This document shows positions 1 to 9,052 of a stretch of DNA of 64,000 bases, in pieces. Position 1 is the stretch's first letter, and the number at the start of each line of letters is the position of its first letter. The DNA is from Prescottella sp. R16 (GTDB lineage Bacteria > Actinomycetota > Actinomycetes > Mycobacteriales > Mycobacteriaceae): the NCBI RefSeq assembly GCF_030656875.1, contig NZ_CP130943.1, positions 3,224,001-3,288,000 on the forward strand, read 5' to 3'. The position numbers and the translations under genes are program-made. The notes beneath the pieces were generated by a model that made no database searches, was not told the origin of the DNA, and saw only the letters and a list, made by a program, of their open reading frames with translations.

Positions 1-1
1 G

Positions 2-196
2 GGTTCCCATTTCCGGACGGCCCGCGCACTCAATCTGCCACCGCAGTACCTGATGATCTTCCGGGTACTCCTGGGTTCGGTGGGTATCTGCGCGCAACTC
101 GACGCCGAAGCGCCCTACATGGGCATCCTCAGCGCCTGGCTGCCGGGCTTCACCGACGACGGCACCGTGGCCGAATGTCACACCGGTTCAGTCTGA
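2..196 (+). CDS. AarF/ABC1-family kinase-like protein, C-terminal end (partial)
   Basis: The window opens inside a reading frame that ends with TGA at 194-196 and has no start here, so only the last 64 codons are present. The visible tail contains LPPQYLMIFRVLLGS and ends a little after PYMGILSAWLPGF. This matches what I recall of the C-terminus of actinobacterial ABC1/AarF (UbiB-like) atypical kinases such as Rv3197, the gene that precedes whiB7 in M. tuberculosis. Position next to whiB7 supports the call. The catalytic part lies outside the window, so activity cannot be judged. It converges on whiB7. Confidence 0.7.
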   Translation, partial: GSHFRTARALNLPPQYLMIFRVLLGSVGICAQLDAEAPYMGILSAWLPGFTDDGTVAECHTGSV

Positions 197-232
197 CCGA
201 ACGCATGTGACATTCGGCCACAGCGGGTGCTG

Positions 233-574
233 TCAGGCACACACCAGGGCCGGGTCCTCCTGTGGCACGGGATGTTTCCGGGGCCGGCCGCGGGGCCTCT
301 TGCGGGCGATGACGGCGCCCTGTTCGAGGATCTCGCCGCCCCACACTCCCCACGGTTCCGCACGGTCGAGGGCTGCGGTGAGGCACCGGGTCCGGATCGG
401 GCAGCCCGCGCACAGCTGCTTGGCGCGTTCGAGGTCGGCGGGGGTGTCGGCGAACCACAGGTCGGGGTTGTTCCCGGTGCGGCAGGGCAGTTCCCGGCGT
501 GCCGAGCGGACGGCTCCCAGCCCGTTGGACACGGTGTGGTTCACGTTCTGTACTCGGCATGTCACGGTAGACAC
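233..574 (-). CDS. whiB7: WhiB7, Fe-S redox-sensing transcription factor for intrinsic drug resistance
   Basis: A 113-residue WhiB protein. The four iron-sulfur ligands are C31, C55, C58 and C64 (C-x2-C-x5-C after the first Cys), followed by the GVWGGE turn near residues 76-81 and an AT-hook KRPRGRPRK at 92-100, the feature that separates WhiB7 from other WhiB proteins. In the family the Fe-S protein binds the housekeeping sigma factor and an AT-rich site beside the -35 box to switch on efflux and ribosome-protection genes, and its own gene. I chose the GTG at 574 because GAGGAG lies 5-6 bases upstream; the longer in-frame version to 889 runs through the leader and has no ribosome site. It is preceded by an unusually long leader with an upstream ORF and attenuator. 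Confidence 0.95.
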   Translation of the reverse strand: MSTVTCRVQNVNHTVSNGLGAVRSARRELPCRTGNNPDLWFADTPADLERAKQLCAGCPIRTRCLTAALDRAEPWGVWGGEILEQGAVIARKRPRGRPRKHPVPQEDPALVCA

Positions 575-669
575 GTCTTCTCCTCTGTTTCGTTCTCGGC
601 GGGTGCCGGCTGTCGTGGGTTTCACGAACCGCGGATGGTGGCCGGGAGCGGTGAACGCTCGAAACACGA

Positions 670-762
670 AGGCCACGGTTCGCTGGGTGCGATCCGTGGC
701 CTGGGGAGGACGGGCGGAGTGTCTACCGAACGACGGTTCGGTGGCGGCTCCTGGCCACGGAT
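670..762 (-). promoter_or_regulatory. whiB7 leader attenuator with mutually exclusive hairpins
   Basis: In the direction of whiB7 transcription there are three arms. Arm A (753-762, inside the end of the upstream ORF) and arm C (670-678) share the sequence CCGTGGCC. Arm B (692-702) is complementary to both. A:B pairs over 10 bases and B:C over 9, so only one can form. B:C is followed by TTCGTGTTTC, which looks like a weak intrinsic terminator placed about 100 bases before the whiB7 start. A further 7-bp stem (725-731 with 736-742) covers the stop codon of the upstream ORF. The layout is that of translation-controlled transcription attenuation, as reported for mycobacterial whiB7; folding was done by eye. 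Confidence 0.75.
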
Positions 763-932
763 TCGCGGGCTGCTGCTGCAATGACTGCTGCTGCGCGCGG
801 ACGGAGTGCGTACGGTGCTGCTGCTGCGACGCTCGCGGCGGCCGTGTGGGCCGCGGGGAGGGCGCATGCGAATGCGGGCACCGATGCACGTGCCGCTGCT
901 GCGTTCACCACAGTCGCGTTCCAGTCGTTCAT
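723..932 (-). CDS. whiB7 upstream ORF: Ala-rich 69-residue leader peptide
   Basis: An ATG at 932 follows a strong ribosome site (GGGAGG, 7 bases before the start) and opens a 69-codon frame ending in TAG at 723-725. It lies between the predicted whiB7 promoter and the whiB7 start. The peptide is about 40 percent alanine and begins MNDWNATVVN; roughly 17 of its 27 Ala codons are GCA, unlike the GCC/GCG preference of neighbouring genes. The last codons contain arm A of the attenuator. I infer a sensing role: slowed ribosomes on this frame would free arm A and let whiB7 be transcribed. The peptide itself probably has no other function, though this is not proven. Confidence 0.7.
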   Translation of the reverse strand: MNDWNATVVNAAAARASVPAFACALPAAHTAAASVAAAAPYALRPRAAAVIAAAARESVARSRHRTVVR

Positions 933-1020
933 CGTTGCCACCTCCCTTTCATCTCGTCGTCGACAGGACATGCCGGCCGGGCCGGCTACCGCACACGAGT
1001 TTCCCCGTGGCATGCGATCC

Positions 1021-1057
1021 AGGTTATGGGACCTGATCGGACCGCACAAGTTATTTT
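1021..1057 (-). promoter_or_regulatory. whiB7 promoter with AT-rich WhiB7 element
   Basis: Read on the minus strand: an AT-rich stretch AAAATAA (1051-1057), one base later a -35 hexamer TTGTGC (1044-1049), a 17-base spacer, then a -10 hexamer TAACCT (1021-1026), which fits TANNNT. An AT-rich block immediately upstream of -35 is the known signature of WhiB7-activated promoters, so autoactivation is expected. Transcription would start near 1013, giving a leader of about 440 bases before whiB7. It sits in the gap between uvrD2 (ends 1129) and the upstream ORF (starts 932). Confidence 0.7.
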
Positions 1058-1128
1058 CTACCTGCGGTTTCTCCGCCGCACAGCCGCATCCGTCGCCCGG
1101 CCGCGTGCCGGATACGCACGACGGCAGC

Positions 1129-3261
1129 TCACGGCAGGTCGAGAGTCGCCGCCGTCCGCTCCCCCCGCACAACTGCCAGGACCTCGGCACCGTACTGTTC
1201 GAGCTTCTTCGCACCGATCCCGGAGATCCCGGTCAGGGCCCGCTCGTCCCGGGGCTGTTGTTCGGCGATGGCCTGCAGCGTGTTGTCGGTGAACACCACG
1301 TAGGCGGGAACCTTCGCCTCGCGGGCCTTGTCCCGGCGCCATTCCTTGAGCGCCTCGAACAGTCCGGCGTCGAGGTCCGACGGGCAGTCCCGGCAGCGAC
1401 CGAGGGTGGTCGAGGGGGCGTCCATGAGCGGTTTCCCGCACACCCGGCACCGGGCACGTTTCCGCGTCGACCGTTGCGGCTCCGCAATTTTCGACGCCGG
1501 GGAATCGTCGGGGATCAGGCCGTGCAGGAACCGGGAGCGGCGCCGCGACTTGCGTCCGCCCTCGTTGCGGGCCAGCGCCCACGACAGGGCGAGGTGTTCG
1601 CGGGCCCGGGTGACACCGACGTAGAGGAGGCGTCGCTCCTCCTCGATCCCGGCCTCGTCGCCGGGCGAGGTGGAGTCGCCGAGCACGTGCGCGATGGGCA
1701 GCGTGCCCTCGGTGAGCCCGACGAGGAACACCGCGTCCCATTCGAGGCCCTTCGCGGCGTGCAGCGACGCGAGCGTCACACCCTGCACGACGGGGGGATG
1801 CCGGGCCTCGGAGCGGGCGGCGAGTTCGGCGAGCAGCCCGCCGAGCGTCAGGTACTGGTCGTGGCCCAGCAGTTCCTCGGTGAGCGCGACGAGCGCGGTC
1901 AGCGAGGCCCACCGTTCCCGGGCCTGGGTGCCGGCCGGTTCCTCGTCGCCGAGGCCGAGCGGCGCCAGGACGGCCCGCACGAGCGTCACCAGGTTCTCGC
2001 CGGTGTCGGCACCGTCGGGGAGGTCGTCGCGGGCGGCGGCGCTGCGCAGCGCGGTGATCGCCTGCCGCACCTCCTGCCGGGTGAAGAAGCCCTCGCCGCC
2101 GCGCACCTGGTACGGGATACCGGCCTCGGTGAGCGCCTGCTCGTGCACCTCGGACTGGGCGTTGATGCGGTACAGGACCGCGATCTCGGCGGGGTCGACG
2201 CCACGGTCGATCAGTGCCCGGATCTGTTTCGCGACGGCCTTCGCCTCGGCCGGTTCGTCGTCGTACTCGGCGAACGTCGGTTCGGGGCCGGACGGGCGCT
2301 GCCCGATCAGTTTCAGGCGGGTGCCGGCGATGCGGCCGCGAGCGGCCCCGATGACCCGGTTGGCGAGCGACACCACCTCGGGCGTCGACCGGTAGTCGCG
2401 TTCGAGCCGGACGACGGAGGCGTCCGGGAAGCGCCGTGAGAAGTCGAGCAGATATTTCGGGGTGGCACCGGTGAACGAGTAGATGGTCTGGTTGGCGTCG
2501 CCGACGACGGTGAGGTCGTCGCGGTCCCCGAGCCACGCGTCGAGGACCCGCTGCTGCAGCGGCGTCACGTCCTGGTATTCGTCGACGACGAAGCAGCGGT
2601 AGCGGTCCCGGAACTCCTCGGCGACCGCCGGATGGTTCTCGAGGGACGCCGCGGTGTGCAGCAGCAGGTCGTCGAAGTCGAGGAGCATGCCGTCCGCACT
2701 GTTCTTCGCCTGCTCGTAGGCGGCGTAGACGGCAGCGACCTTCTCCGCGTCCGCCGGGACGTCGCGGCGGGTGCGGGCCGCGACGGCCGGATAGTCCTCG
2801 GGCGCCACGAGGGAGCCCTTGGCCCATTCGATCTCGCTCGCGAGGTCCCGGATGCTGTCGGTGGCGGTCGGCAGTCCGACCCGGCTCGCGGCCTGACCGA
2901 CGAGCGGGAACTTGCGGTCGAGCAGCCGCCACTCGATGTCCCCGACGACCTGCGGCCAGAAGTACTTGAGTTGACGCATCGACGCGGAGTGGAACGTGCG
3001 GGCCTGCACCTGCGGTCCGCCCCCACCGATCCCCAGCGCACGCAACCGGCCCCGCATCTCCCCCGCCGCGCGGGCGGTGAACGTGACCGCCAGCACCTGT
3101 CCCGCCGACACGTGGCCGTTCGCGACGAGGTGCGCGATGCGCCGGGTGATGGTGCGGGTCTTGCCGGTTCCGGCGCCCGCGAGCACACACACCGGTCCGC
3201 GGGGTGCGAGCACCGCCGCCGACTGTTCCGGATCCAGTCCCTCGTCCTGCCCACCTGACAT
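1129..3261 (-). CDS. uvrD2: ATP-dependent DNA helicase UvrD2
   Basis: A 710-residue superfamily 1 helicase. Walker A GAGTGKT is at 29-35, the Walker B region reads VDEYQD, and further helicase motifs such as [13 protein letters not shown] are clear. Near the C-terminus a four-cysteine cluster (CRVC ... CRDC) precedes an HRDC-like domain ending with [11 protein letters not shown], the domain layout of mycobacterial UvrD2, a 3'-5' helicase. I took the ATG at 3261, which has AGGA about 8 bases upstream; an in-frame ATG three codons earlier and longer starts are possible. It diverges from the mycoredoxin gene and is followed by the whiB7 promoter. Confidence 0.95.
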   Translation of the reverse strand: MSGGQDEGLDPEQSAAVLAPRGPVCVLAGAGTGKTRTITRRIAHLVANGHVSAGQVLAVTFTARAAGEMRGRLRALGIGGGGPQVQARTFHSASMRQLKYFWPQVVGDIEWRLLDRKFPLVGQAASRVGLPTATDSIRDLASEIEWAKGSLVAPEDYPAVAARTRRDVPADAEKVAAVYAAYEQAKNSADGMLLDFDDLLLHTAASLENHPAVAEEFRDRYRCFVVDEYQDVTPLQQRVLDAWLGDRDDLTVVGDANQTIYSFTGATPKYLLDFSRRFPDASVVRLERDYRSTPEVVSLANRVIGAARGRIAGTRLKLIGQRPSGPEPTFAEYDDEPAEAKAVAKQIRALIDRGVDPAEIAVLYRINAQSEVHEQALTEAGIPYQVRGGEGFFTRQEVRQAITALRSAAARDDLPDGADTGENLVTLVRAVLAPLGLGDEEPAGTQARERWASLTALVALTEELLGHDQYLTLGGLLAELAARSEARHPPVVQGVTLASLHAAKGLEWDAVFLVGLTEGTLPIAHVLGDSTSPGDEAGIEEERRLLYVGVTRAREHLALSWALARNEGGRKSRRRSRFLHGLIPDDSPASKIAEPQRSTRKRARCRVCGKPLMDAPSTTLGRCRDCPSDLDAGLFEALKEWRRDKAREAKVPAYVVFTDNTLQAIAEQQPRDERALTGISGIGAKKLEQYGAEVLAVVRGERTAATLDLP

Positions 3262-3365
3262 GCGGTCCATCCTGTCAGGCGCCACCGACAGCCGCCCGGT
3301 CGCGTTCGACCGCGATGGGAACATCGATGGGAACATCACAGCCCGGTCGTGGTGTTATTAGGCGC

Positions 3366-3617
3366 GTGACTACCGAAGCTCCCGCCCTGACCATGTACTC
3401 GACCACCTGGTGCGGCTACTGCCGACGCCTCAAGAAGCAGCTCGACGAGAACGGCATCACCTATGTCGTGGTCGACATCGAGGACGATCCGGCGGCCGCG
3501 GACTTCGTCGGCAGCGTCAACGGCGGCAACCACGTCGTTCCGACCGTGAAGTACGCCGACGGCAGCACCGCCACCAACCCGACCCTCTCCCAGGTCAAGC
3601 AGGCCCTCGGCCGATAG
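3366..3617 (+). CDS. mrx1: Mycoredoxin Mrx1-like glutaredoxin
   Basis: An 83-residue thioredoxin-fold protein with the active site CGYC at residues 16-19 and the later cis-proline segment NHVVPTVKYADG. This is the actinobacterial mycoredoxin type (Rv3198A), which uses mycothiol rather than glutathione to reduce protein-mycothiol mixed disulfides in the cytoplasm. Start is GTG at 3366; there is no convincing ribosome site, and the short distance to a TTATTA stretch hints at a leaderless or very short-leader transcript. Its stop codon directly abuts the stop of nudC on the other strand. Confidence 0.9.
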   Translation: MTTEAPALTMYSTTWCGYCRRLKKQLDENGITYVVVDIEDDPAAADFVGSVNGGNHVVPTVKYADGSTATNPTLSQVKQALGR

Positions 3618-4532
3618 TCAGCCGGCGCTCGCCCAGGACTCGACCATGATCCGCGCGATCGAGATCGAGCCGGGCAGCAGCAGTTCGGCGTCCGACGACT
3701 CCCGCGTCCCCGACGCCCAGTCGCCGGCGTCGAGCGCCGCCCGCACCTGATCGCGGGTGAACCAGTGGGCCTCGGCGATCTCGCCGTCCGCGAACTCCAG
3801 TGCGGCGGCGGGGTCGCCGACCGCCGCGAACCCCAGCATCACCGACCGCGGGAACGGCCACGGCTGACTGCCCAGGTAGCGGATGTCGGTGACGTCGACT
3901 CCGACTTCCTCCCGGATCTCCCGGGCCACGCACGCCTCGAGTGATTCCCCGGCCTCGACGAACCCGGCGAGTACCGAGAACATCCGCGGCGGCCACGACG
4001 GCTGCCGCGCCAACAGGACCCGGTCGCCGCCGTCGTGGACGAGGCAGATGATCGCCGGATCGGTGCGCGGGAACTCCTCGTGCCCGGTGCTCGAGGAGAT
4101 CCGGGACCACCCGGACATCGTCGGTTCGGTGGGGGCACCGTCCAGGGCACTGAACCCGGCGTGGTCGTGCCAGTTCAGCAGCGCGACGGCCGTCGTCAGC
4201 AGGCCGGCGCTCGCCTCGTCCAGCCGGTGCCCGATCATCCGCAGGTCCCCGAGTTCGCCGGTCAGTGCCGGAACCCGCACCGCCCACACGTGCAGCGGTC
4301 CGCGCACCCCCAGGAACACCGCCCCCGGCACCGGTGTGTCGCCCAGCTCCGTCGCCGGTTCGAGTACCAGGTCGCCGTCGGTGATCCGGACCTGACCGCG
4401 GCCGTTGACCCGCAACAGCACCGCGTCCGGCCACCCGGCGCGCAACGCGTCGGTGTCGGGGCGCAGATGTTCGGCCCGGTCGAGGGCGGCGCGGGACAGC
4501 AGGGGCAGGTCGGTCAGCACGAAATCGGTCAT
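3618..4532 (-). CDS. nudC: NADH pyrophosphatase NudC
   Basis: A 304-residue Nudix hydrolase that cleaves NAD(H) to NMN(H) and AMP, and in other bacteria removes NAD caps from RNA. The Nudix box starts at about residue 190 (GFVEAG, then REIREEVG) and the NADH-specific motif SQPWPFPRS is at 222-230. The zinc-binding cysteines of the E. coli enzyme are absent, as I recall for the mycobacterial protein. The residue before the WPFP motif is proline. ATG at 4532 lies 10 bases after the stop of the K+ channel gene, so the two are probably cotranscribed. Confidence 0.93.
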   Translation of the reverse strand: MTDFVLTDLPLLSRAALDRAEHLRPDTDALRAGWPDAVLLRVNGRGQVRITDGDLVLEPATELGDTPVPGAVFLGVRGPLHVWAVRVPALTGELGDLRMIGHRLDEASAGLLTTAVALLNWHDHAGFSALDGAPTEPTMSGWSRISSSTGHEEFPRTDPAIICLVHDGGDRVLLARQPSWPPRMFSVLAGFVEAGESLEACVAREIREEVGVDVTDIRYLGSQPWPFPRSVMLGFAAVGDPAAALEFADGEIAEAHWFTRDQVRAALDAGDWASGTRESSDAELLLPGSISIARIMVESWASAG

Positions 4533-4542
4533 GGCCGGCGGC

Positions 4543-5610
4543 TCAGTTGCCGACGCGTCGGATGTAGAGCAGCAGATCGTCGGCTTCGACGGCGTCGACC
4601 TCCGGGGAGCCGACCCGCAACAGCCGGCCGTCGCGGACGACACCGAGCACGATGTCCGCCAGGTGCCGCGGCGATCCGCCGACCTCCTCCGGTTCGACCT
4701 CGCGTTCGGCGATCGCGAACCCGGCCTCCGGTGTGAGCAGGTCCTCGATCATCTCCACGACGCTCGGTGTGGTGCGGGCGATACCGAGGAGCCGGCCCGC
4801 GGTGTCGGAGGAGACGACGACGGAGTCGGCGCCGGACTGTCGCAGCAGGTGCGCGTTGTCGGTCTCTCGGATCGCGGCCGCGATCTTGGCGTTCGGCGCG
4901 ATCTCTCGGGCGGTGAGCGTCACCAGGACGGCGGTGTCGTCGCGGTTCGCGGCGACGATGATCGAGGCCGCGTTCTGCACACCGGCCAGGCGCAGCACAT
5001 CGGATTTGGTGGCCGACCCGTGCACGGTGACCAGGCCCAGGCTCGCCGCGGTCTCGAGCACATTGGAGTCGGTGTCGACGACGACGATGTCCGACGGGCT
5101 GATGCCGTCGCCGAGCATGGCGTCGATGGCGGTGCGGCCCTTGGTGCCGAATCCGACGACGACGGTGTGGTTGCGCACGCGGTGCCTCCAGCGCTGGATC
5201 TTGAATGCCTGCCGGGAACTCTCGGTGAGTGCCGAGAGTGTCGTACCGACCAGGACGATGAGGAAGAAGATGCGGAGCGGTGTGATGACCAGGACGTTGA
5301 TCAACCGTGCTTCCGGGGTGATCGGGGTGACGTCGCCGTAGCCGGTGGTCGACAGCGACACCGTCGCGTAATAGATGCAGTCCAGCAGCGACAGCGGGTT
5401 GTCCTGCGCATCCTTGTAGCCGTCCCGGTCGATGTACACGACCACCACGGCCAGGGCGAGGGCCGCGATCGCGTACGACACCCGTCGCAGGATGGCCCGT
5501 GCCGGACTGGTCTGCAGTTCGGGAACCTTGAGGACGCCGACGAGCGCGAAGTCCGGGCGATCCGTCAGCGTGTCCGAATTCCGGAACCGCGCACTCAACC
5601 TACCGGGCAT
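4543..5610 (-). CDS. Two-TM potassium channel with RCK (TrkA-N) domain
   Basis: A 355-residue membrane protein: first membrane segment about 46-60, pore loop with the K+ selectivity filter TTGYGD at 88-93, second membrane segment about 104-126, then a cytoplasmic Rossmann RCK domain from about 148 (VVGFGTKG) and a TrkA-C-like end. This is the MthK-like or KtrA-linked single-subunit channel type, equivalent in position to Rv3200c. It likely forms a ligand-gated K+ channel in the plasma membrane. ATG at 5610 has GGGACGAG upstream. It follows adnB by 67 bases and precedes nudC by 10. Confidence 0.9.
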   Translation of the reverse strand: MPGRLSARFRNSDTLTDRPDFALVGVLKVPELQTSPARAILRRVSYAIAALALAVVVVYIDRDGYKDAQDNPLSLLDCIYYATVSLSTTGYGDVTPITPEARLINVLVITPLRIFFLIVLVGTTLSALTESSRQAFKIQRWRHRVRNHTVVVGFGTKGRTAIDAMLGDGISPSDIVVVDTDSNVLETAASLGLVTVHGSATKSDVLRLAGVQNAASIIVAANRDDTAVLVTLTAREIAPNAKIAAAIRETDNAHLLRQSGADSVVVSSDTAGRLLGIARTTPSVVEMIEDLLTPEAGFAIAEREVEPEEVGGSPRHLADIVLGVVRDGRLLRVGSPEVDAVEADDLLLYIRRVGN

Positions 5611-5677
5611 CCACTCGTCCCTGTCTTTTCGTCTCGCTACCGAACATCGGCTCGCAGCCTAACCGTGAATCCGGATT

Positions 5678-8600
5678 TCACGGAACGACACCCGCACCCC
5701 GGACGAGTGCCGCCAGCCGATCTCCGTCCGGCAGATCCGCGGGCGCGATGGTGCGTCCGGTCCGCACGTAGTGGAACGCGGCACGCACCCGGTCGAGTCG
5801 CGGCGCCGCCGGGCGTCCCGTGAGCTGTGTCTGCCGGGCTGCCACGAGTTCCGCCCACGCCAACCGGTAGGCCGCCAGCTGCATCACCACCGCCCGCTCG
5901 TTCTCGGCGGACGGTTCGGCACCGGTCTTCCAGTCGATGACGGTCCAGCCGCCGTCCGGGTCGGCGAACACCGCGTCGATCCGGCCGCGCAGCACCGTGC
6001 CCGCCACCGACGTCTCGAACGGCACCTCCACCTCCACCGGGTTCCGGTCCGCCCATGGGGACCGCAGGAACGCGTCCTGCAGCAGTGTCAGTTCCGGGTC
6101 GGCGCGCACGTCGGTGTCGGCGGCGCCGGGCAGCTCGTCGAAGTCGAGCAGCCGGGTGGCCCCGAACCGCTGCTCCACCCACGCGTGGAACGCGGTGCCG
6201 CGGCGCGCCAACGGGTTCGGCGGGTACGGCAGGGGCCGCCGCAGCCGTGCCGCCAGCGCGTCCGGGTCGGCGGCCAGGTCCACGAGCTGGCTCACCGACA
6301 TCTGCCCCGGCAGCTCCACCTCCAGGGTCGATTTCCGTGAATGCCGTTCGGCCAGCAGCGCGTCCACGTCGGTGGCCCAGTTGTCGGGGTCGTCGTCCTC
6401 CGGCTCGCCGTCGGCGGCGTCCCCGGTGTCCGCGCCCAGTGCCGCGAGCGCCTCCCGCACCAGCTCCGCGCCGTGCACGACGTCGGCGCGCCGCTGCCCC
6501 AGCGGGTCCCGCGGCCAGGTCTCCTCGCGCGGTTCCGCGGTCAGGGGGTTCTCGGTGCCGGGTTCGGGGGCGGGCGCCCACTCGTCGATCACACCGAGCG
6601 GCGGACCGTCCCACGTCTCGACCAGCTCGTGCAGTTCGGTCAGGAACGGGGACGGCCCCTTCGGCGTCGGCGCCGACTCGGTCCAGTGGTGCCCGGAGGC
6701 GAACAGGGCCCGTTCGGTGCGGGTGAGTGCGACGTAGAACAGGCGTCGGTCCTCGTCGAGGCGGCGGGCGCCGAGCGCATCCTTGTGCACGTCGATCGCG
6801 TTCTCGAGGTCCTTGCGGTCGCACACGGTCCCGACGTCGAGCACGGGGACGCCGTCGGCCTGCTCACCGGGCCAGGCGCGGTCGCCACGCAGGGACGGCG
6901 GCAGTTCGGACGTCGACCCCAGCCATGTCGCCGACGCCTGTGTGGACGGGAACACCCCCGCCGTCAGGTGCGGGATCGCGACCACGTCCCATTCGAGGCC
7001 CTTCGCGGAATGCACGGTGAGGACCTGCACCCGATCCTCGGCGACGTCGACTTCGCCGGGGGCCAGCCCGTTCTCGATGTGCTCGGCCGCCGACAGGAAC
7101 GCCAGCAGACCCGTCAGTGTCGCCGACGGCCGGCTCGCGTACCCGGAGACGACGTCGGCGAACGCGTCGAGGTGCTCGCGTCCGGCGACCCCGACATCGG
7201 ACGCGACGGTCCGCGCCTGCGCCTCGATGCCGATGCCGATGACCCGTTCGACCTCGAAGACGAGCTCGGTGAGCGGTTGACCGAGCCGTTCGCGCAGCGA
7301 GGCGAGTTCCGCCGCGAGCGCGTGGATCCGGACGTACCCGGATTCCGAATAGCGGTGGGCGGGGCCGGGATCGTGGAGGGCGTCGGCCAGGCCGGCCTGC
7401 TCGGCGTGCTCACCGGGCAGCGCACTGCCGAGGGCCTCGTCGAGGGCCGCCGGGTCGGTGACCGCCCCGGCGGTGCCGTACCCGGAGCGGATGCCGAGTT
7501 CACCGGCCCGCTGCCACAGGGCCCGCAGGTCGGCGGCACCGATCTGCCAGCGGGCGCCGGTGAGCACCCGGACCGCGGCGCTGCCGGCCATCGGGTCGGC
7601 GACCAGGCGCAGCATCGCGACCACGTCGGCGACCTCCGGGGTGTGCAGCAGGCCGCCGAGACCGACCACTTCGACGGGCAGGCCGCGGGATCGCAACTCC
7701 TCGGCGATGGGGGCGGCGTCGGCGTTGCGTCGCACGAGAACCGCTGCGGTGGGCGGTTTTCCGTCCTCGCCGCGTCTCGTCTCGTACTGTTCGGCGATCC
7801 GGTCGGCCACCCAGGCGCGTTCGGCGGCGACGGTGTCGAGCAGGGCGAGACGCACGTCGCCGGGCTCGGGGTCGGGGCGCGGCGCCAGCGTGCCGACCTC
7901 CACGCCCCGGTCGCGGAGCGGATCGGCCACCAGGTTCGCCAGCACCAGCGCCTCGGGGGGGTTGCGCCAGCTGGTGAGCAGTTCGAGGGTCGGGGCGGGC
8001 CGGCCGTCGGCCAGCGGGAAATCGGTGGCGAACCGCGGCAGGTTCGCAGCCGACGCACCACGCCACCCGTAGATCGACTGCATCGGATCGCCGACCGCGG
8101 TCACCGCGAGCCCGGCACCCGCGCTGTCGCCGCCGAACAGCGACGACAGCAGCACCCGCTGCGAATGCCCGGTGTCCTGGTATTCGTCGAGCAGCACCAC
8201 CCGGAACCGTTGCCGCTCACTGCGTCCCACCTCCGGATGTTCGGACGCGACGCGTGCCGCGAGCGACATCTGGCTGCCGTAGTCGAGGGCACCTTCGCGG
8301 TGCAGGGTGTCGGTGAGCCGCTGCACGAGCGGCAGCAGGTCGAGTCGTTCGTGCTGCGCCGCGACGATGTCGAGAAGTTTCTTGGGCGGGTCGGCCTTCT
8401 GCCGGGGGCCCGGCGGCAGGGTGTGGACGAGCTTCTCGAACTCGACGTGCGCGGACCGCAGATCGTCGGGGTCGACGAGGTGTTCGGCGAGCTGACCGGC
8501 CAGCGCCAGCACCGACTCGGTGAGCGACGCCGGGCTGCGGTCGGTGTCCAGGTCGCCGTCCCAGGCACTGACGACGCGGAACGCGAGCTGCCACAGTTCG

Positions 8601-9052
8601 GTCTCCGACAGCAGGGTCGCGGACGGTTCGATGGGCAGCAGCAGTCCGTGTTCGGTGAGGAGTCGTCCGGCGTACGCGTGGTACGTGCTCACCTCGGCGT
8701 CGCTGGAGAGGATCCGGGACCGCAGGCCGCCGCTCGGATCCAGGTCGTCGACCAGCGGGGATCCGGCCAGCGTCCGGAGCCGCTGCCGGATCCGTTTCGT
8801 CAGCTGCTGCGCGGCCTTGCGGGTGAACGTGAGGCCGAGGACCTGTTCCGGCTCGACGATGCCGTTCGCGACGAGCCACACGACCCGCGCCGCCATCGTC
8901 TCGGTCTTGCCGGCACCGGCACCGGCCACGACGAGCGTCGGAGCCATCGGGGCCTCGATGACCGCGGCCTGTTCGGGGGTCGGCGGATGCTGCCCGAGTG
9001 CACGCGCCAGTGTCACCGAGCCGACGACGGGACGTGACCGGGGTGCGCTCAT
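5678..9052 (-). CDS. adnB: AdnB subunit of the AdnAB helicase-nuclease
   Basis: A 1124-residue UvrD-like motor fused to a RecB-family nuclease. Walker A GAGAGKT is at 44-50, the DEAD-box-like motif reads LLDEYQDTGHSQ, motif with GDPMQSIYGWRGA follows, and the C-terminal nuclease carries GRIDAVF and VIDWKTG. With AdnA it forms the heterodimer that processes double-strand DNA ends for recombination in actinobacteria. ATG at 9052 overlaps the adnA stop as ATGA, which implies translational coupling and matched subunit amounts. Order adnA-adnB then channel and nudC is the same as Rv3202c-Rv3199c. Confidence 0.93.
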   Translation of the reverse strand: MSAPRSRPVVGSVTLARALGQHPPTPEQAAVIEAPMAPTLVVAGAGAGKTETMAARVVWLVANGIVEPEQVLGLTFTRKAAQQLTKRIRQRLRTLAGSPLVDDLDPSGGLRSRILSSDAEVSTYHAYAGRLLTEHGLLLPIEPSATLLSETELWQLAFRVVSAWDGDLDTDRSPASLTESVLALAGQLAEHLVDPDDLRSAHVEFEKLVHTLPPGPRQKADPPKKLLDIVAAQHERLDLLPLVQRLTDTLHREGALDYGSQMSLAARVASEHPEVGRSERQRFRVVLLDEYQDTGHSQRVLLSSLFGGDSAGAGLAVTAVGDPMQSIYGWRGASAANLPRFATDFPLADGRPAPTLELLTSWRNPPEALVLANLVADPLRDRGVEVGTLAPRPDPEPGDVRLALLDTVAAERAWVADRIAEQYETRRGEDGKPPTAAVLVRRNADAAPIAEELRSRGLPVEVVGLGGLLHTPEVADVVAMLRLVADPMAGSAAVRVLTGARWQIGAADLRALWQRAGELGIRSGYGTAGAVTDPAALDEALGSALPGEHAEQAGLADALHDPGPAHRYSESGYVRIHALAAELASLRERLGQPLTELVFEVERVIGIGIEAQARTVASDVGVAGREHLDAFADVVSGYASRPSATLTGLLAFLSAAEHIENGLAPGEVDVAEDRVQVLTVHSAKGLEWDVVAIPHLTAGVFPSTQASATWLGSTSELPPSLRGDRAWPGEQADGVPVLDVGTVCDRKDLENAIDVHKDALGARRLDEDRRLFYVALTRTERALFASGHHWTESAPTPKGPSPFLTELHELVETWDGPPLGVIDEWAPAPEPGTENPLTAEPREETWPRDPLGQRRADVVHGAELVREALAALGADTGDAADGEPEDDDPDNWATDVDALLAERHSRKSTLEVELPGQMSVSQLVDLAADPDALAARLRRPLPYPPNPLARRGTAFHAWVEQRFGATRLLDFDELPGAADTDVRADPELTLLQDAFLRSPWADRNPVEVEVPFETSVAGTVLRGRIDAVFADPDGGWTVIDWKTGAEPSAENERAVVMQLAAYRLAWAELVAARQTQLTGRPAAPRLDRVRAAFHYVRTGRTIAPADLPDGDRLAALVRGAGVVP

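Noticed and set aside
575-889. N-terminal extension of WhiB7 to 218 residues
   Set aside because: It crosses the attenuator, lacks a ribosome site and has no counterpart in WhiB proteins; GTG 574 has GAGGAG.
781-2439. A 552-codon plus-strand frame covering the whiB7 leader and uvrD2 end
   Set aside because: No ribosome site, no recognisable domain, and it is antisense to uvrD2 and the uORF.
6341-9037. An 898-codon open frame on the plus strand opposite adnB
   Set aside because: It is a shadow of high-GC codon bias on the reverse strand; the AdnB frame has all helicase and nuclease motifs.
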